The translations under genes were made by a program, and so were the position numbers. Under the pieces are notes generated by a model that was not told where the DNA came from, made no database searches, and saw only the letters and a list, made by a program, of their open reading frames with translations. DNA of 64,000 nt from contig OY843611.1 in NCBI GenBank assembly GCA_963692995.1, positions 1,736,001 to 1,800,000 of the forward strand, given 5' to 3'. Below are positions 23,833-32,392 of this stretch, piece by piece. Every line of letters starts with the position of its first letter. Within the stretch, counting starts at the first letter, position 1. This DNA is from Bin87 sp963692995 (GTDB taxonomy: Bacteria > Chloroflexota > Dehalococcoidia > Lucifugimonadales > UBA3495).

Positions 23833-25068
23833 ATGTTCCTGATGCGTTTTACCGAACGGGCTTACGTGAACTACACGGAGCAGGACGTCCGCAACTCGCC
23901 CAATGAAGCGGTGCGGCTTACCTTCTCCAACTCCAATTTCGATCCCCAGGAAGGGCATTACCTGTACAACATGTACCTGGACGAGTACGAGTATTCGGAG
24001 GAGATGGGTTTCGACGGTCTGATGCTCAACGAGCATCACAACACGCCCACCTGCCTGGGCGCGACCATGAACCTGGAAGCCGCCATCCTGGCCCGCAACA
24101 CCAGGAACACCAAGATCGTGCTGCTGGGCAACCCCCTGCCCATCTTCGACAACCCCATCCGTCTGGCCGAGGAACTGGCCGAGATCGACATGATCTCCGG
24201 CGGGCGGCTGGTTTCCGGCTTCGTGCGCGGCACCGGCGTCGAGAGCCTGGCCAGCAACACCAACCCCCTGTACAACCGGGAGCGGTTCGAGGAAGCCCAC
24301 GATCTGGTGGTCAAGACCTGGACCACCCCCGGCCCCTTCCGCTGGGAGGGCAACCACTACCACTTCCGCGTGGTCAACCCCTTCCAGGTGCCGCTGCAAA
24401 AGCCCCATCCGCCCATCTGGATTCCCGGCACGGGCAGCCCGGAGACTTTGGTGTGGTGCGCCGAGCGCAACTATCCATACATCTTCCTGGAAACCGACCC
24501 CCAGGGCACTCAGGATATGAAGGCTATTTACGCCGAAGCCGCCCGCGCGAACGGCTACGAACCCGGCCCGGAAAACTTCGGCTATCTCGTCCGCATCCAC
24601 GTCCAGGACACTGACGAGAAAGCCTACGATGTGGGCAAGGGCTACATGGTGGGCAACATCGGCGTGGGCCGCATCCCGTTGCCCCGCGACTATGCCTCGC
24701 CCGTCGGCTACGGCAGCCGCAGCAACGACCCCCGGTTCCTGCGCTTGCGTGAGCAGATCCGCAGCGATCCGTTCCGCGTGGGCGGTCTCGATGGCGCGCA
24801 GTATGATCAGATCCTGGATTCCCGGCGCTGGATCATCGGCAGCCCGGATACCGTTATCAGCCAGCTCCGCGAAGTGCTGAGCTTTATGCGTCCGGGCATT
24901 CTGGCCGTATGGACCAACGACGGCTCCATCAGCCACGAAGATACCATGCGCTGCCTGCAACTTATGGGCGAAGAAGTCCTGCCGGCGCTCCGCGAAATCG
25001 GCGAGGAACTGGAATTGACTGACCCATTTCAGAAGGAAGGCGTCATGCCCGGGTTAACCTCGGTGTAA
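23833..25068 (+). CDS. Luciferase-like (LLM class) flavin-dependent monooxygenase 1
   Basis: 411 residues from ATG 23833, with AAGGAGG about 8 bp upstream; the longer open frame starts inside the decayed lipoprotein remnant. It has a bacterial-luciferase-type TIM barrel: FDGLMLNEHHN near the N-terminus, ISGGRLVSGFVRG in the middle, and IGSPDTVISQL near the C-terminus. These enzymes use FMNH2 or F420H2 to oxidise organic substrates; the reductase is not nearby. It is a close paralogue of the gene at 26136, with an alpha/beta hydrolase between them, so the three probably form one catabolic unit. Confidence 0.93.
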   Translation: MFLMRFTERAYVNYTEQDVRNSPNEAVRLTFSNSNFDPQEGHYLYNMYLDEYEYSEEMGFDGLMLNEHHNTPTCLGATMNLEAAILARNTRNTKIVLLGNPLPIFDNPIRLAEELAEIDMISGGRLVSGFVRGTGVESLASNTNPLYNRERFEEAHDLVVKTWTTPGPFRWEGNHYHFRVVNPFQVPLQKPHPPIWIPGTGSPETLVWCAERNYPYIFLETDPQGTQDMKAIYAEAARANGYEPGPENFGYLVRIHVQDTDEKAYDVGKGYMVGNIGVGRIPLPRDYASPVGYGSRSNDPRFLRLREQIRSDPFRVGGLDGAQYDQILDSRRWIIGSPDTVISQLREVLSFMRPGILAVWTNDGSISHEDTMRCLQLMGEEVLPALREIGEELELTDPFQKEGVMPGLTSV

Positions 25069-25110
25069 CCCAGCTCGACGATCCATTGATTCATGAGGAG
25101 CAATATCCCT

Positions 25111-25890
25111 ATGGCAAACTTCATTGAAGCAACCGTAAGCGTGGCCGGCGCAAACTTGCAGGTGTACAAGGGCGGCGCCGGCGACCCGCTGCTGGTGTTG
25201 CATGGCGCCGGCGGCAACGCCGGCCCGCGCCGCTATGCCCACGCGCTGGCCGAAAAGTTCACTGTCTATCTTCCCTCGCATCCCGGCTACGGCAAGAGCG
25301 ACCGACCGGGGTGGGTGGAATCCATGCAGGACCTCGCCTGTTTCTACACCTGGTACCAGGAGCAGGAAGGGTTGGAAAACGTGCGCGCCATCGGGTTCTC
25401 CATGGGTGGTTGGCTGGCCGCTGAGATGTTGTCCATGACGGGGCACGCCTTCAGCAAGGTCATGCTGGTAGGCGCCGCCGGCATCAAGCCCAACGAAGGC
25501 GAGATCACGGACATATTCATCATCAATCCCCGGCAGATCCGCGATCTGGTGTATCACGATCCCAGCCAGGTGCCGGAGTGGGACGAGCTGTTCGGCAGCG
25601 ATCCCACTCCAGAACAAATCGATCAGGCCGAAGGCGACCGCGAAATGGCCATCCGCCTCACCTGGCGGCCCTACATGCACAATCCCAGACTGCCGGCCAA
25701 GTTGAGCCGCGTCGGCATCCCGACGCACATCGTCTGGGGCGCTAACGACAACCTGGTGCCGGTGGAATGCGCCGACCTCTACCAGCATGCCATCGCCGGC
25801 TCCCAAGTAACCATTATGCCCAACTGCGGCCACTCGCCGCAGATCGAAAAGCCCGACGAATTCGTACAGGCGGCGCTGGCCTTTTTATAG
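25111..25890 (+). CDS. Alpha/beta hydrolase
   Basis: 259 residues from ATG 25111 (GAGGAG upstream). It has the alpha/beta-hydrolase fold: oxyanion region LHGAGGNAG (about 30-38), nucleophile elbow GFSMGG, acidic residue in WGANDNLVP, and catalytic His in NCGHSPQIEKP. The length and the SMGG elbow fit C-C bond hydrolases or esterases of ring-cleavage pathways. It lies 42 bp after flavin monooxygenase 1 and 245 bp before flavin monooxygenase 2, so it may cleave an oxygenated product. Confidence 0.92.
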   Translation: MANFIEATVSVAGANLQVYKGGAGDPLLVLHGAGGNAGPRRYAHALAEKFTVYLPSHPGYGKSDRPGWVESMQDLACFYTWYQEQEGLENVRAIGFSMGGWLAAEMLSMTGHAFSKVMLVGAAGIKPNEGEITDIFIINPRQIRDLVYHDPSQVPEWDELFGSDPTPEQIDQAEGDREMAIRLTWRPYMHNPRLPAKLSRVGIPTHIVWGANDNLVPVECADLYQHAIAGSQVTIMPNCGHSPQIEKPDEFVQAALAFL

Positions 25891-26135
25891 GCCGGCGCCA
25901 ACGGCCCGCTTACCACGTCAACGGCCCGCCCCCCAGACGTTCCCCTGGTCTGGGCGGTGTACCCGTCGCCGGCACCGTCGCTGCGTATCGGCTGAAAGGG
26001 CCGGCGATTATCTACACGGCGAGCGACACCCGGGACGGCGGCGCGGCGCTGCCCGAATTCCAATGTCCGGTACGGGACATTCTGGACTGGTAACCCTGGA
26101 CTTGGCCCACACCACGCCATATCGGAGGCAACCCC

Positions 26136-27263
26136 ATGGACGTTTTCTACTTCACTGAAATGCCCTACGCCGAGTTCCCGGAGTCCGAGGCCGAAAAGTT
26201 TCCGTCCATGCGGTTGACCTTTCCCAACACGTACTTCGACCCCAGCGCCGCCAGTGGCCTGATGAACCGCTACCTCGATGAGTACCAGTACGCCGAGGAA
26301 ACGGGATTTGACGGTCTGATGATCAACGAGCACCACAACACTCCGTCGTGCATGGACGTGGAGGTGAACATAACCGGCGGCATCCTGGCCCGCATCACCA
26401 ACCGGGCCAAGATCCTGATGCTGGGCAACATGCTGCCCACGTCCGACAACCCGGTGCGCCTCGCCGAGGAAATTGCGTTGTTGGACGTGATTTCCGGCGG
26501 GCGGATCATCTCCGGCTTCGTGCGCGGCATCGGCATCGAGTCCTGGGCCAACAATACCAATCCCATCCACAACCGCGAACGGTTCGAGGAGTGCCACGAC
26601 CTCGTGGTGAAAACTTGGACCACGCCCGGCCCCTTCCGCTGGGAGGGCAACCACTATCACTACCGGGCGGTAAACCCGTGGATGCTGCCCATCCAGAAAC
26701 CCCATCCCCCGGTGTGGGTGCCCGGCACCGGCAGCCCGGAGACGGTCCGGTGGACGGCCCAGCGCCGCTACACCTACGCGGCCTTTCTGACGCCTTTAGC
26801 GGTGGCCAAAAACCTGTTTGCCCGCTACCGGGAATACGCTGCGGCCGACGGTTGGGAACCGGCGCCGGAGAAATTCGCTTTTATGATCTGCGCCCACGTC
26901 AACGACACGGACGAAAAGGCCCAGGAATCCGGCAAAGCCTTCCTCTGGCGCATGAACTACCCGTTGCGTGGCCCCCGCGAATACTGGTCGCCACCGGGCT
27001 ATACCTCCCGGGCCGGCGCGGCGGCGGTGGCGGCCCGGCGTCCCACGCCTCTGCACGAAATGTCCTATGAAGAGTTGCAGAACCGCTACCATCTGGTGGT
27101 AGGTAGTCCGGACACGGTTATCAAGAAGCTGCGCCACATCCGCGACGAGCTGGGCATCGGTTCGCTGTTGCTCGAAGCCCAGGGTGGAAAGCTGTCTCAC
27201 CAGGACACCATGCGCTCCATTGAGCTGTTCGGCAAAGAGGTGATACCCGCTTTGAAGGACTGA
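26136..27263 (+). CDS. Luciferase-like (LLM class) flavin-dependent monooxygenase 2
   Basis: 375 residues from ATG 26136 (CGGAGG upstream). It is closely similar to monooxygenase 1 across the barrel: FDGLMINEHHN, ISGGRIISGFVRGIG, TWTTPGPFRWEGNHYHYR and VGSPDTVIKKL. It lacks the C-terminal extension of monooxygenase 1. Together with the hydrolase it looks like a duplicated oxidative module. Substrate unknown. Confidence 0.93.
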   Translation: MDVFYFTEMPYAEFPESEAEKFPSMRLTFPNTYFDPSAASGLMNRYLDEYQYAEETGFDGLMINEHHNTPSCMDVEVNITGGILARITNRAKILMLGNMLPTSDNPVRLAEEIALLDVISGGRIISGFVRGIGIESWANNTNPIHNRERFEECHDLVVKTWTTPGPFRWEGNHYHYRAVNPWMLPIQKPHPPVWVPGTGSPETVRWTAQRRYTYAAFLTPLAVAKNLFARYREYAAADGWEPAPEKFAFMICAHVNDTDEKAQESGKAFLWRMNYPLRGPREYWSPPGYTSRAGAAAVAARRPTPLHEMSYEELQNRYHLVVGSPDTVIKKLRHIRDELGIGSLLLEAQGGKLSHQDTMRSIELFGKEVIPALKD

Positions 27264-27299
27264 CCCCACCGGCATCAAACTTTGCCACGGGCGCATCCG

Positions 27300-27719
27300 T
27301 CAGCCGGTGCGCCCGTAAACATTGGTGGGCGTGACGATGACGGCATAGCGTCGATCATCCACCATGGCCTGGTCGTACTCCGGCCAGTTGGGATGCTCCT
27401 GCCCGGCGGCGGTACGAAATACGTCTCGCAGAGTTTCCCGATATTCGTCCGCCGAAGCGTTATCCACGCCCACCAAACGCGCCTGACCTTCCAACACCAG
27501 GAAGTCCCGCCAATTTTCTGTCCCAACCATGATAGTGCATCTGGGATCGCGGCGCAGGTTCCGCAACTTGGCGCGATGAACGGTGGTAGTGAAAGCTACG
27601 CCTTCACCAAACCGACCGCAGGTCACTATGCTCATTTGGGCCGCGCCGTTCCTGCGGAAGGTGGTCACGGCGGCGTTGTGGTTTTCGGAAAGAAACTGGC
27701 GTTGGGCATCGGTTAACAT
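27300..27719 (-). CDS. PPOX-class (F420/FMN-binding split-barrel) flavoprotein
   Basis: 139 residues. The ATG at 27719 has AAGGAG 6 bp upstream and is preferred to the TTG one codon earlier. The split-barrel pyridoxamine-phosphate-oxidase-like fold is shown by the strand pattern AAVTTFRRNGAAQMSIV, TTTVHRAKLRNLRRDPRCTIMV and WRDFLVLEGQARLV. This size and pattern match small F420-dependent reductases of actinobacteria and Chloroflexota. It converges on the flavin monooxygenase cluster and could serve its redox chemistry, but that is inference. Confidence 0.85.
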   Translation of the reverse strand: MLTDAQRQFLSENHNAAVTTFRRNGAAQMSIVTCGRFGEGVAFTTTVHRAKLRNLRRDPRCTIMVGTENWRDFLVLEGQARLVGVDNASADEYRETLRDVFRTAAGQEHPNWPEYDQAMVDDRRYAVIVTPTNVYGRTG

Positions 27720-27758
27720 CAAGGTCTCCTTTGCATCTGCATTTTCGTCATTCCCGGG

Positions 27759-27790
27759 AAAGCCGGGATCCGGAAAAGCCGGGATCCGGA
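27759..27790. repeat. Two perfect 16-bp tandem repeats abutting the sbcC stop
   Basis: AAAGCCGGGATCCGGA occurs at 27759-27774 and 27775-27790, ending at the base before the sbcC stop codon. Together with the preceding CGTCATTCCCGGG it resembles a worn copy of the CGTCATTCCCGCGAAAGCGGGAAT-type element seen at 61.6 kb. Confidence 0.7.
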
Positions 27791-30358
27791 TCAGCTGAGC
27801 CAGAATTGGGAGCCGGCGTCAGTTTTCATTACCTCGATACGCACCGGGAAAAGATCCTTGAGTTCCTCCAGATGCGTGATTACGATGATTTTCTCGAAAT
27901 CATCCTGTATGGAGGCGATGGCGTCAACGATGCGTTCCCGGCCGGCGGCGTCCTGGGTGCCGAAACCTTCGTCAATAAAGAGCGTGGGCAGCGGTAGGCC
28001 CATCCGTTGCGCCAGCACTTTGGACAACGCGATCCGCAGGGCAAGGTTGATGCGGAAGGCTTCGCCGCCGCTGAACAGGTCGTACCGGCGCGCGCCAAGT
28101 TCGTCGCTGATCAGAATGTCCAGCGTCTCGGCCACTCCGCCATCCCGAAGGCCCCGCTGTGTCTCCAGTTTCAAGGCCAGCCGATTATCCGTCATTCGGC
28201 CCAGCAGGTGATTGGCCTCGGCTTCGATCCTCGGAACGGCGGCGTCGATAAGCAGGGCGGGAACCCCGGTGCGGCCAAAGGCGGCGAACAGGTCGGCGTA
28301 AATCGATTGCTCGGCCTGCGCGTCATCGCGACGACGCTGCAATGCGTCCAGTTCCTTGGCAAGGGCGCGGCGACGCTCCGCATCACCTTGCAATCGCCCC
28401 TGCCGGGCCAGCAGGTCGTCGCGCTCGGCAGACAATTTCTGCACTCGCGCCTCCACGCAATCGAGCTCCCGTTCCAGCGCCGGAAGGCCGGCTAACGCGT
28501 CGAGATCCGCCGCGCGAGCCGTGGCCACGGCCCGCGCTTCTTTTTCCCAACGATCAACCTGCTCCCGGTTCCGGCGTAGTTCGTTCTCGTCGTCGGTTAC
28601 CCGCGAAAGGGCGCTGTTCAACTCACGCAGCTCAACGTCCCAATGCTGCAACGATCTGACCTCTCGGTACACGTCTTCCCGGGCCGCGTCATCATAGCCG
28701 AGAACCGTGATTTCCCGGTCAATTTGGGCGGCTTCGGCGCGTTCCGCCGCTGCGTAATCACCGGTCTCCAGCGACATTAGCAACTTTTTGAGTCGTGGCC
28801 GCAGCGCCATCAATTGTATTCGCGCCTCATCGCTCTGGCGGTGCGCCTGCTCCAGGCGTCCCCGCTCCTGCTGGATCCGACGCTCCCGTTCCGCCAGGCG
28901 CTTGCGTTTGTTTTCCGCGCTGGCAGTTAGTTGGTCGTGACGACTGGCCAGGCTCGCCAGGGCTTGCCCGATTTCACCGTGCAATCGCAGCTTGGCCTGA
29001 ATTTCCGTTTCGTACCATTGGCTGATGTTACCGCAAGCGTCCTCGCTGAGGGGAGTGCGGCAGAGCGGGCAGATTGCGTCGGCAGACTGCATTTCCGTCT
29101 GTTTAGCGCGTAGTTCTTTGCCCTCACTGACGCAACGGGCGAGTTCCGCTTCCTGCAAAATGACCTCCTCCCGCACTGCGGCGGCGGCCGCCGTGTCCGC
29201 TTCGAGGGCGTTCTGGTCATGCAACAGGGACTGTTCCGCTCCGGCCAATTCTGCCAGTTGGCCGGCGATTTCCTGGGCGCGAGCCGCCTGGGGTTCGATC
29301 TCGTCGGTGAGGCGTCGTTGCAATTGATCCAGCTCGGCGGAAAGCGCTGCGCGTTCGCGGTCGATGCCCGCTTGCAGGACGCTGCGGTGGTTGCTGAGCC
29401 GGTGATACTCGCTACGCGCTTCCTCCAGGCGATTCAGCGCCGCCCGCGCCTGCTCCATCTCCAGCGCGCCAGCGCGGATTTCTGCGCTTCTTTCCAACAG
29501 AGTTCGGGCGTTGGCGATGCGCTCCGCGATGGCATTGGCGACAGCGTTAGCTTGATCAATATCCATGGTCAGCGATGCGATCCGCTGTTCGGCGGCAACC
29601 AGTTCATCCCGCTTGCGACGCAATTCGGCCACCGCGGCGCGGCGACGGTCCGCCTCGGCGGATGCCGTGTCCAAGTCGGCGGCCAAAGCGGTCAGCCTTT
29701 TGGCGACCGTGGCGAGTTCATCAGTCGTGTCCGGGAGCGCGTCCAGGGCGCTTTTGCTTTGTGACCACGCCCCGTCGGTGCGAGTTACCTTGTCCTGCCA
29801 CTGATCGCGTTGATTACGGGCGGCGCTTTGCCAAATATCGTAGAGTTCCAATCCCAGGACGGATGACAGGACGGTTTTGCGGTCGGCCGGGTTCTTGCGG
29901 GTGAACTCATCGGAGCGTCCCTGCGACAGGAACGCCGTGTTGACGAAGGTGTTGTACTCCATGCCGACCAGGCGCTGTATCGCGGCGTTGGTTTCCCGGA
30001 CGCTGTTGCCGGTCACCGGACGGGCCACCTCATCGCCATCGACGATAAACAGATCCACCTCGGTGCGTCCCTGGCCGGCGGCGCGGCGCCGGCGGATGGC
30101 CCGATAGGTTTGGCTCTGGGCCAGGAAATCCAGTTCGACGCGGCACTCGGTCTCGCCATAAGCAATCAAGTCGTTGTAGTTCTGGCTGCCGGTGCGCGCC
30201 TGCCCCCATAAGCACCAGGTCATGGCGTCCAGCAGCGCCGACTTGCCGTGTCCGTTCGCGCCGCAAAGGCAAGCGACGTGCACTCCCCGCAGATCCAGCG
30301 GCGGAACGTCATCGCGGTAGCAAAGAAAGTTGCGGACGGTCAATTTCAGGGGAATCAT
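27791..30358 (-). CDS. sbcC: SbcC/Rad50-like DNA repair ATPase
   Basis: 855 residues from ATG 30358. The N-terminal ATPase half has Walker A GANGHGKS (about 35-42) after LTVRNFLCYRD. A long coiled coil is interrupted by the zinc hook CPLC. The C-terminal half has the signature FSGGEAFRINLALRIALSK, Walker B LFIDEGFG and switch His in VITHLEEL. Such proteins pair with the SbcD/Mre11 nuclease to process broken or hairpin DNA ends. No sbcD is adjacent, which is unusual for bacteria; the partner must be elsewhere. It is divergent from the ABC transporter at 30448. Confidence 0.92.
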   Translation of the reverse strand: MIPLKLTVRNFLCYRDDVPPLDLRGVHVACLCGANGHGKSALLDAMTWCLWGQARTGSQNYNDLIAYGETECRVELDFLAQSQTYRAIRRRRAAGQGRTEVDLFIVDGDEVARPVTGNSVRETNAAIQRLVGMEYNTFVNTAFLSQGRSDEFTRKNPADRKTVLSSVLGLELYDIWQSAARNQRDQWQDKVTRTDGAWSQSKSALDALPDTTDELATVAKRLTALAADLDTASAEADRRRAAVAELRRKRDELVAAEQRIASLTMDIDQANAVANAIAERIANARTLLERSAEIRAGALEMEQARAALNRLEEARSEYHRLSNHRSVLQAGIDRERAALSAELDQLQRRLTDEIEPQAARAQEIAGQLAELAGAEQSLLHDQNALEADTAAAAAVREEVILQEAELARCVSEGKELRAKQTEMQSADAICPLCRTPLSEDACGNISQWYETEIQAKLRLHGEIGQALASLASRHDQLTASAENKRKRLAERERRIQQERGRLEQAHRQSDEARIQLMALRPRLKKLLMSLETGDYAAAERAEAAQIDREITVLGYDDAAREDVYREVRSLQHWDVELRELNSALSRVTDDENELRRNREQVDRWEKEARAVATARAADLDALAGLPALERELDCVEARVQKLSAERDDLLARQGRLQGDAERRRALAKELDALQRRRDDAQAEQSIYADLFAAFGRTGVPALLIDAAVPRIEAEANHLLGRMTDNRLALKLETQRGLRDGGVAETLDILISDELGARRYDLFSGGEAFRINLALRIALSKVLAQRMGLPLPTLFIDEGFGTQDAAGRERIVDAIASIQDDFEKIIVITHLEELKDLFPVRIEVMKTDAGSQFWLS

Positions 30359-30423
30359 CGCAGGGACGATTGTATCATTCCGCGGCCGGCGTCCCCGGTC
30401 GCCGAACCGGTCGCGGCTAGTGG

Positions 30424-30429
30424 TATAAT
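30424..30429 (+). promoter_or_regulatory. -10 box (TATAAT) of the ABC exporter operon
   Basis: Perfect TATAAT 18 bp before the ATG at 30448, implying a very short leader. The -35 region (near 30401) is weak. Confidence 0.55.
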
Positions 30430-30447
30430 TTTCCCGGATCTTGCGAT

Positions 30448-31242
30448 ATGACAATGGCATGGCAGCGGACAGCGGAGGAGGGGAACACCCCTATCATAAT
30501 CGTAGAGGATCTGCGGAAACGCTATGGCGACATACTGGCGGTCGATGGCGTTTCATTCAACGTGGCGCGCGGTGAGGTGTTCGCGTTGCTGGGCCCCAAC
30601 GGTTCGGGGAAAACCACCACGGTCGAAATAATCGAGGGGATGCGAGCCGCCGATAGCGGGCGCGCCATCGTGGACGGGATCGACGTGGGCAAAAACCCCC
30701 GGGCGGTGAAACGGCATATCGGTGTGCAGTTGCAGAGCAGCGCGTTTTTCGAGCACCTGCGGCTGGCCGAACTGCTCAAGATGCTGGGCAGCATCTACGG
30801 GATTTCCGTGGACCCGGAACCTTTGCTCGAAGCCGTTGACCTGGCGCCGCGACGCGCCGCGTCGTTCCGCACGCTTTCGGGCGGCCAGAAACAACGCTTC
30901 GCCATCGCCGCCTCCCTGGTCAATAATCCTGACGTGATATTCCTGGACGAGCCCACCACCGGACTTGACCCCCAGGCGCGAAGACGCATCTGGGACTTGA
31001 CCCGGGATTGGAAGGCGGCCGGCCGCACCGTGGTGCTCACCACACACTACATGGAAGAGGCCGAAGAACTGTGCGACCGTGTGGCGGTGATGGACGGCGG
31101 CCGCATCGTTGCCATGGCGCCGCCCGGAGAGTTGATCGACGACCTCATTGCCCGGGGCTTCCAGCGGCAGCACGAGGTTAAGCTGGCGACCTTGGAGGAC
31201 GTGTTTCTGGATCTTACCGGCCGGTCGCTGCGCGAGTTTTAA
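30448..31242 (+). CDS. ABC-2 type exporter, ATP-binding protein
   Basis: 264 residues (ATG 30448; a second ATG at 30454 is possible). ATPase of a DrrA/CcmA-like exporter: Walker A GPNGSGKTT, signature LSGGQKQR, Walker B VIFLDEPTTGLD, and switch His in LTTHYMEEAE. The C-terminal tail KLATLEDVFLDLTGRSLREF is typical of drug or lipid exporters with an ABC-2 permease. The permease starts 1 bp after its stop. Cytoplasmic, membrane-associated; substrate unknown. Confidence 0.94.
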   Translation: MTMAWQRTAEEGNTPIIIVEDLRKRYGDILAVDGVSFNVARGEVFALLGPNGSGKTTTVEIIEGMRAADSGRAIVDGIDVGKNPRAVKRHIGVQLQSSAFFEHLRLAELLKMLGSIYGISVDPEPLLEAVDLAPRRAASFRTLSGGQKQRFAIAASLVNNPDVIFLDEPTTGLDPQARRRIWDLTRDWKAAGRTVVLTTHYMEEAEELCDRVAVMDGGRIVAMAPPGELIDDLIARGFQRQHEVKLATLEDVFLDLTGRSLREF

Positions 31243-31243
31243 G

Positions 31244-32344
31244 TTGCTGACCCGACCAACCATTTACCTGACCTGGACGACCATCAAGATGTGGTCGCGG
31301 GACCGCGCGGCGTTGTTCTGGACCTTTTTCCTCCCGCTGGTCATCATGGTCATCTTTGGCCTGCTGAACTTCGGCGAATTGGGCAAGGTGGACCTGGGCA
31401 TTGTGGATTACGCGCAAAACGAGGCATCGGTCCGGTTCATCGCCGAAGCTGACGCCATCGACGCCCTCCGGGTCACTAGCGGCAACGAAGCCGATGAGCG
31501 GGCAGCCTTGTCCCAGGGGCAACGCGACCTGGTCATCATCCTACCGGAGCAATTCGGCCCGACAATGGCCGAGCCGGGCGCAACTTGGGAGGCCGTGGCC
31601 GTGCCGGTCCTCTACCACGGCAGCCGGCCCGGGGAATCTCAGGTCGGGCTGAGCATCATCCAGGCGAGTATCGACGAGCTGAACTTCGCCATCAGTGGTA
31701 CCGAGCGGCTGGTCACTCTGCAAAGCGAGGCGGTAGAAGCTCGGAACTTGGGATACATCGACTTCCTGATGCCTGGCGTGATTGGCCTGGCAATCATGCA
31801 GTTGGGCCTGTTCAGCGTCGCGTTCAGCTTCGTAACCATGAAACGTGAGGGGGTGCTGCGGCGACTGCTGGCAACCCCGCTGAACCCCAACACGCTTCTC
31901 ATCGCCCAGGTGATCACCCGCCTCATCGTGGTGGTGTTGCAGACCGTGATACTGGCGGCCGTGGCGGTGTTGCTGTTCGGAGCCGAGTTCGCCGGCAACT
32001 TCTTCGCGGTGTTATTGGCTGCCGGACTGGGCGGAGCGGTGTTCCTGGCCCTGGGTTTCGCCGTGTCGGGATGGGCGCGCACCGAGCAACAGGCCGCGCC
32101 GCTGGCCAACGTCGTGTCTTTGCCCATGATGTTTCTGTCCGGCGTTTTCTTCTCCCGAGAAGTCTTGCCCCAGATTTTGCAGCGAATTACCGATTTCCTG
32201 CCCCTCACCTACCTGGTCGAGGCGATACGCGGCATAACCGTCCAGGGCGACACCATTTGGATGCAATGGCCCAACCTGCTGGGTCTGGCAGTCTGGCTTG
32301 TAGTAGCCTTTGTCATCGCCAACCGCACCTTCCGTTGGGAATAA
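31244..32344 (+). CDS. ABC-2 type exporter, permease
   Basis: About 366 residues, taken from the TTG at 31244 just after the ATPase stop; a later ATG at 31289 would lose the first basic amphipathic stretch. It has one N-terminal membrane helix (LFWTFFLPLVIMVIFGLL), a large extracytoplasmic loop, then five helices, with SWARTEQQAAPLANVVSLPMMFLSGVFF near the C-terminus, the ABC-2 permease hallmark. It forms the transmembrane half of the exporter encoded with the preceding gene. Confidence 0.92.
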   Translation: MLTRPTIYLTWTTIKMWSRDRAALFWTFFLPLVIMVIFGLLNFGELGKVDLGIVDYAQNEASVRFIAEADAIDALRVTSGNEADERAALSQGQRDLVIILPEQFGPTMAEPGATWEAVAVPVLYHGSRPGESQVGLSIIQASIDELNFAISGTERLVTLQSEAVEARNLGYIDFLMPGVIGLAIMQLGLFSVAFSFVTMKREGVLRRLLATPLNPNTLLIAQVITRLIVVVLQTVILAAVAVLLFGAEFAGNFFAVLLAAGLGGAVFLALGFAVSGWARTEQQAAPLANVVSLPMMFLSGVFFSREVLPQILQRITDFLPLTYLVEAIRGITVQGDTIWMQWPNLLGLAVWLVVAFVIANRTFRWE

Positions 32345-32392
32345 GACCACCGAGCCGTACCAGGCGCACCGCGCTAACGGGATGTGACCACT

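Noticed and set aside
23566..24960. 464-codon minus-strand frame opposite flavin monooxygenase 1
   Set aside because: Shadow; only its last part coincides with the lipoprotein signal-peptide remnant, which is listed separately.
23833..27263. Bioluminescence (lux) operon
   Set aside because: Luciferase-like barrel proteins are present, but no luxCDE fatty-acid reductase genes and no LuxA/LuxB pair features.
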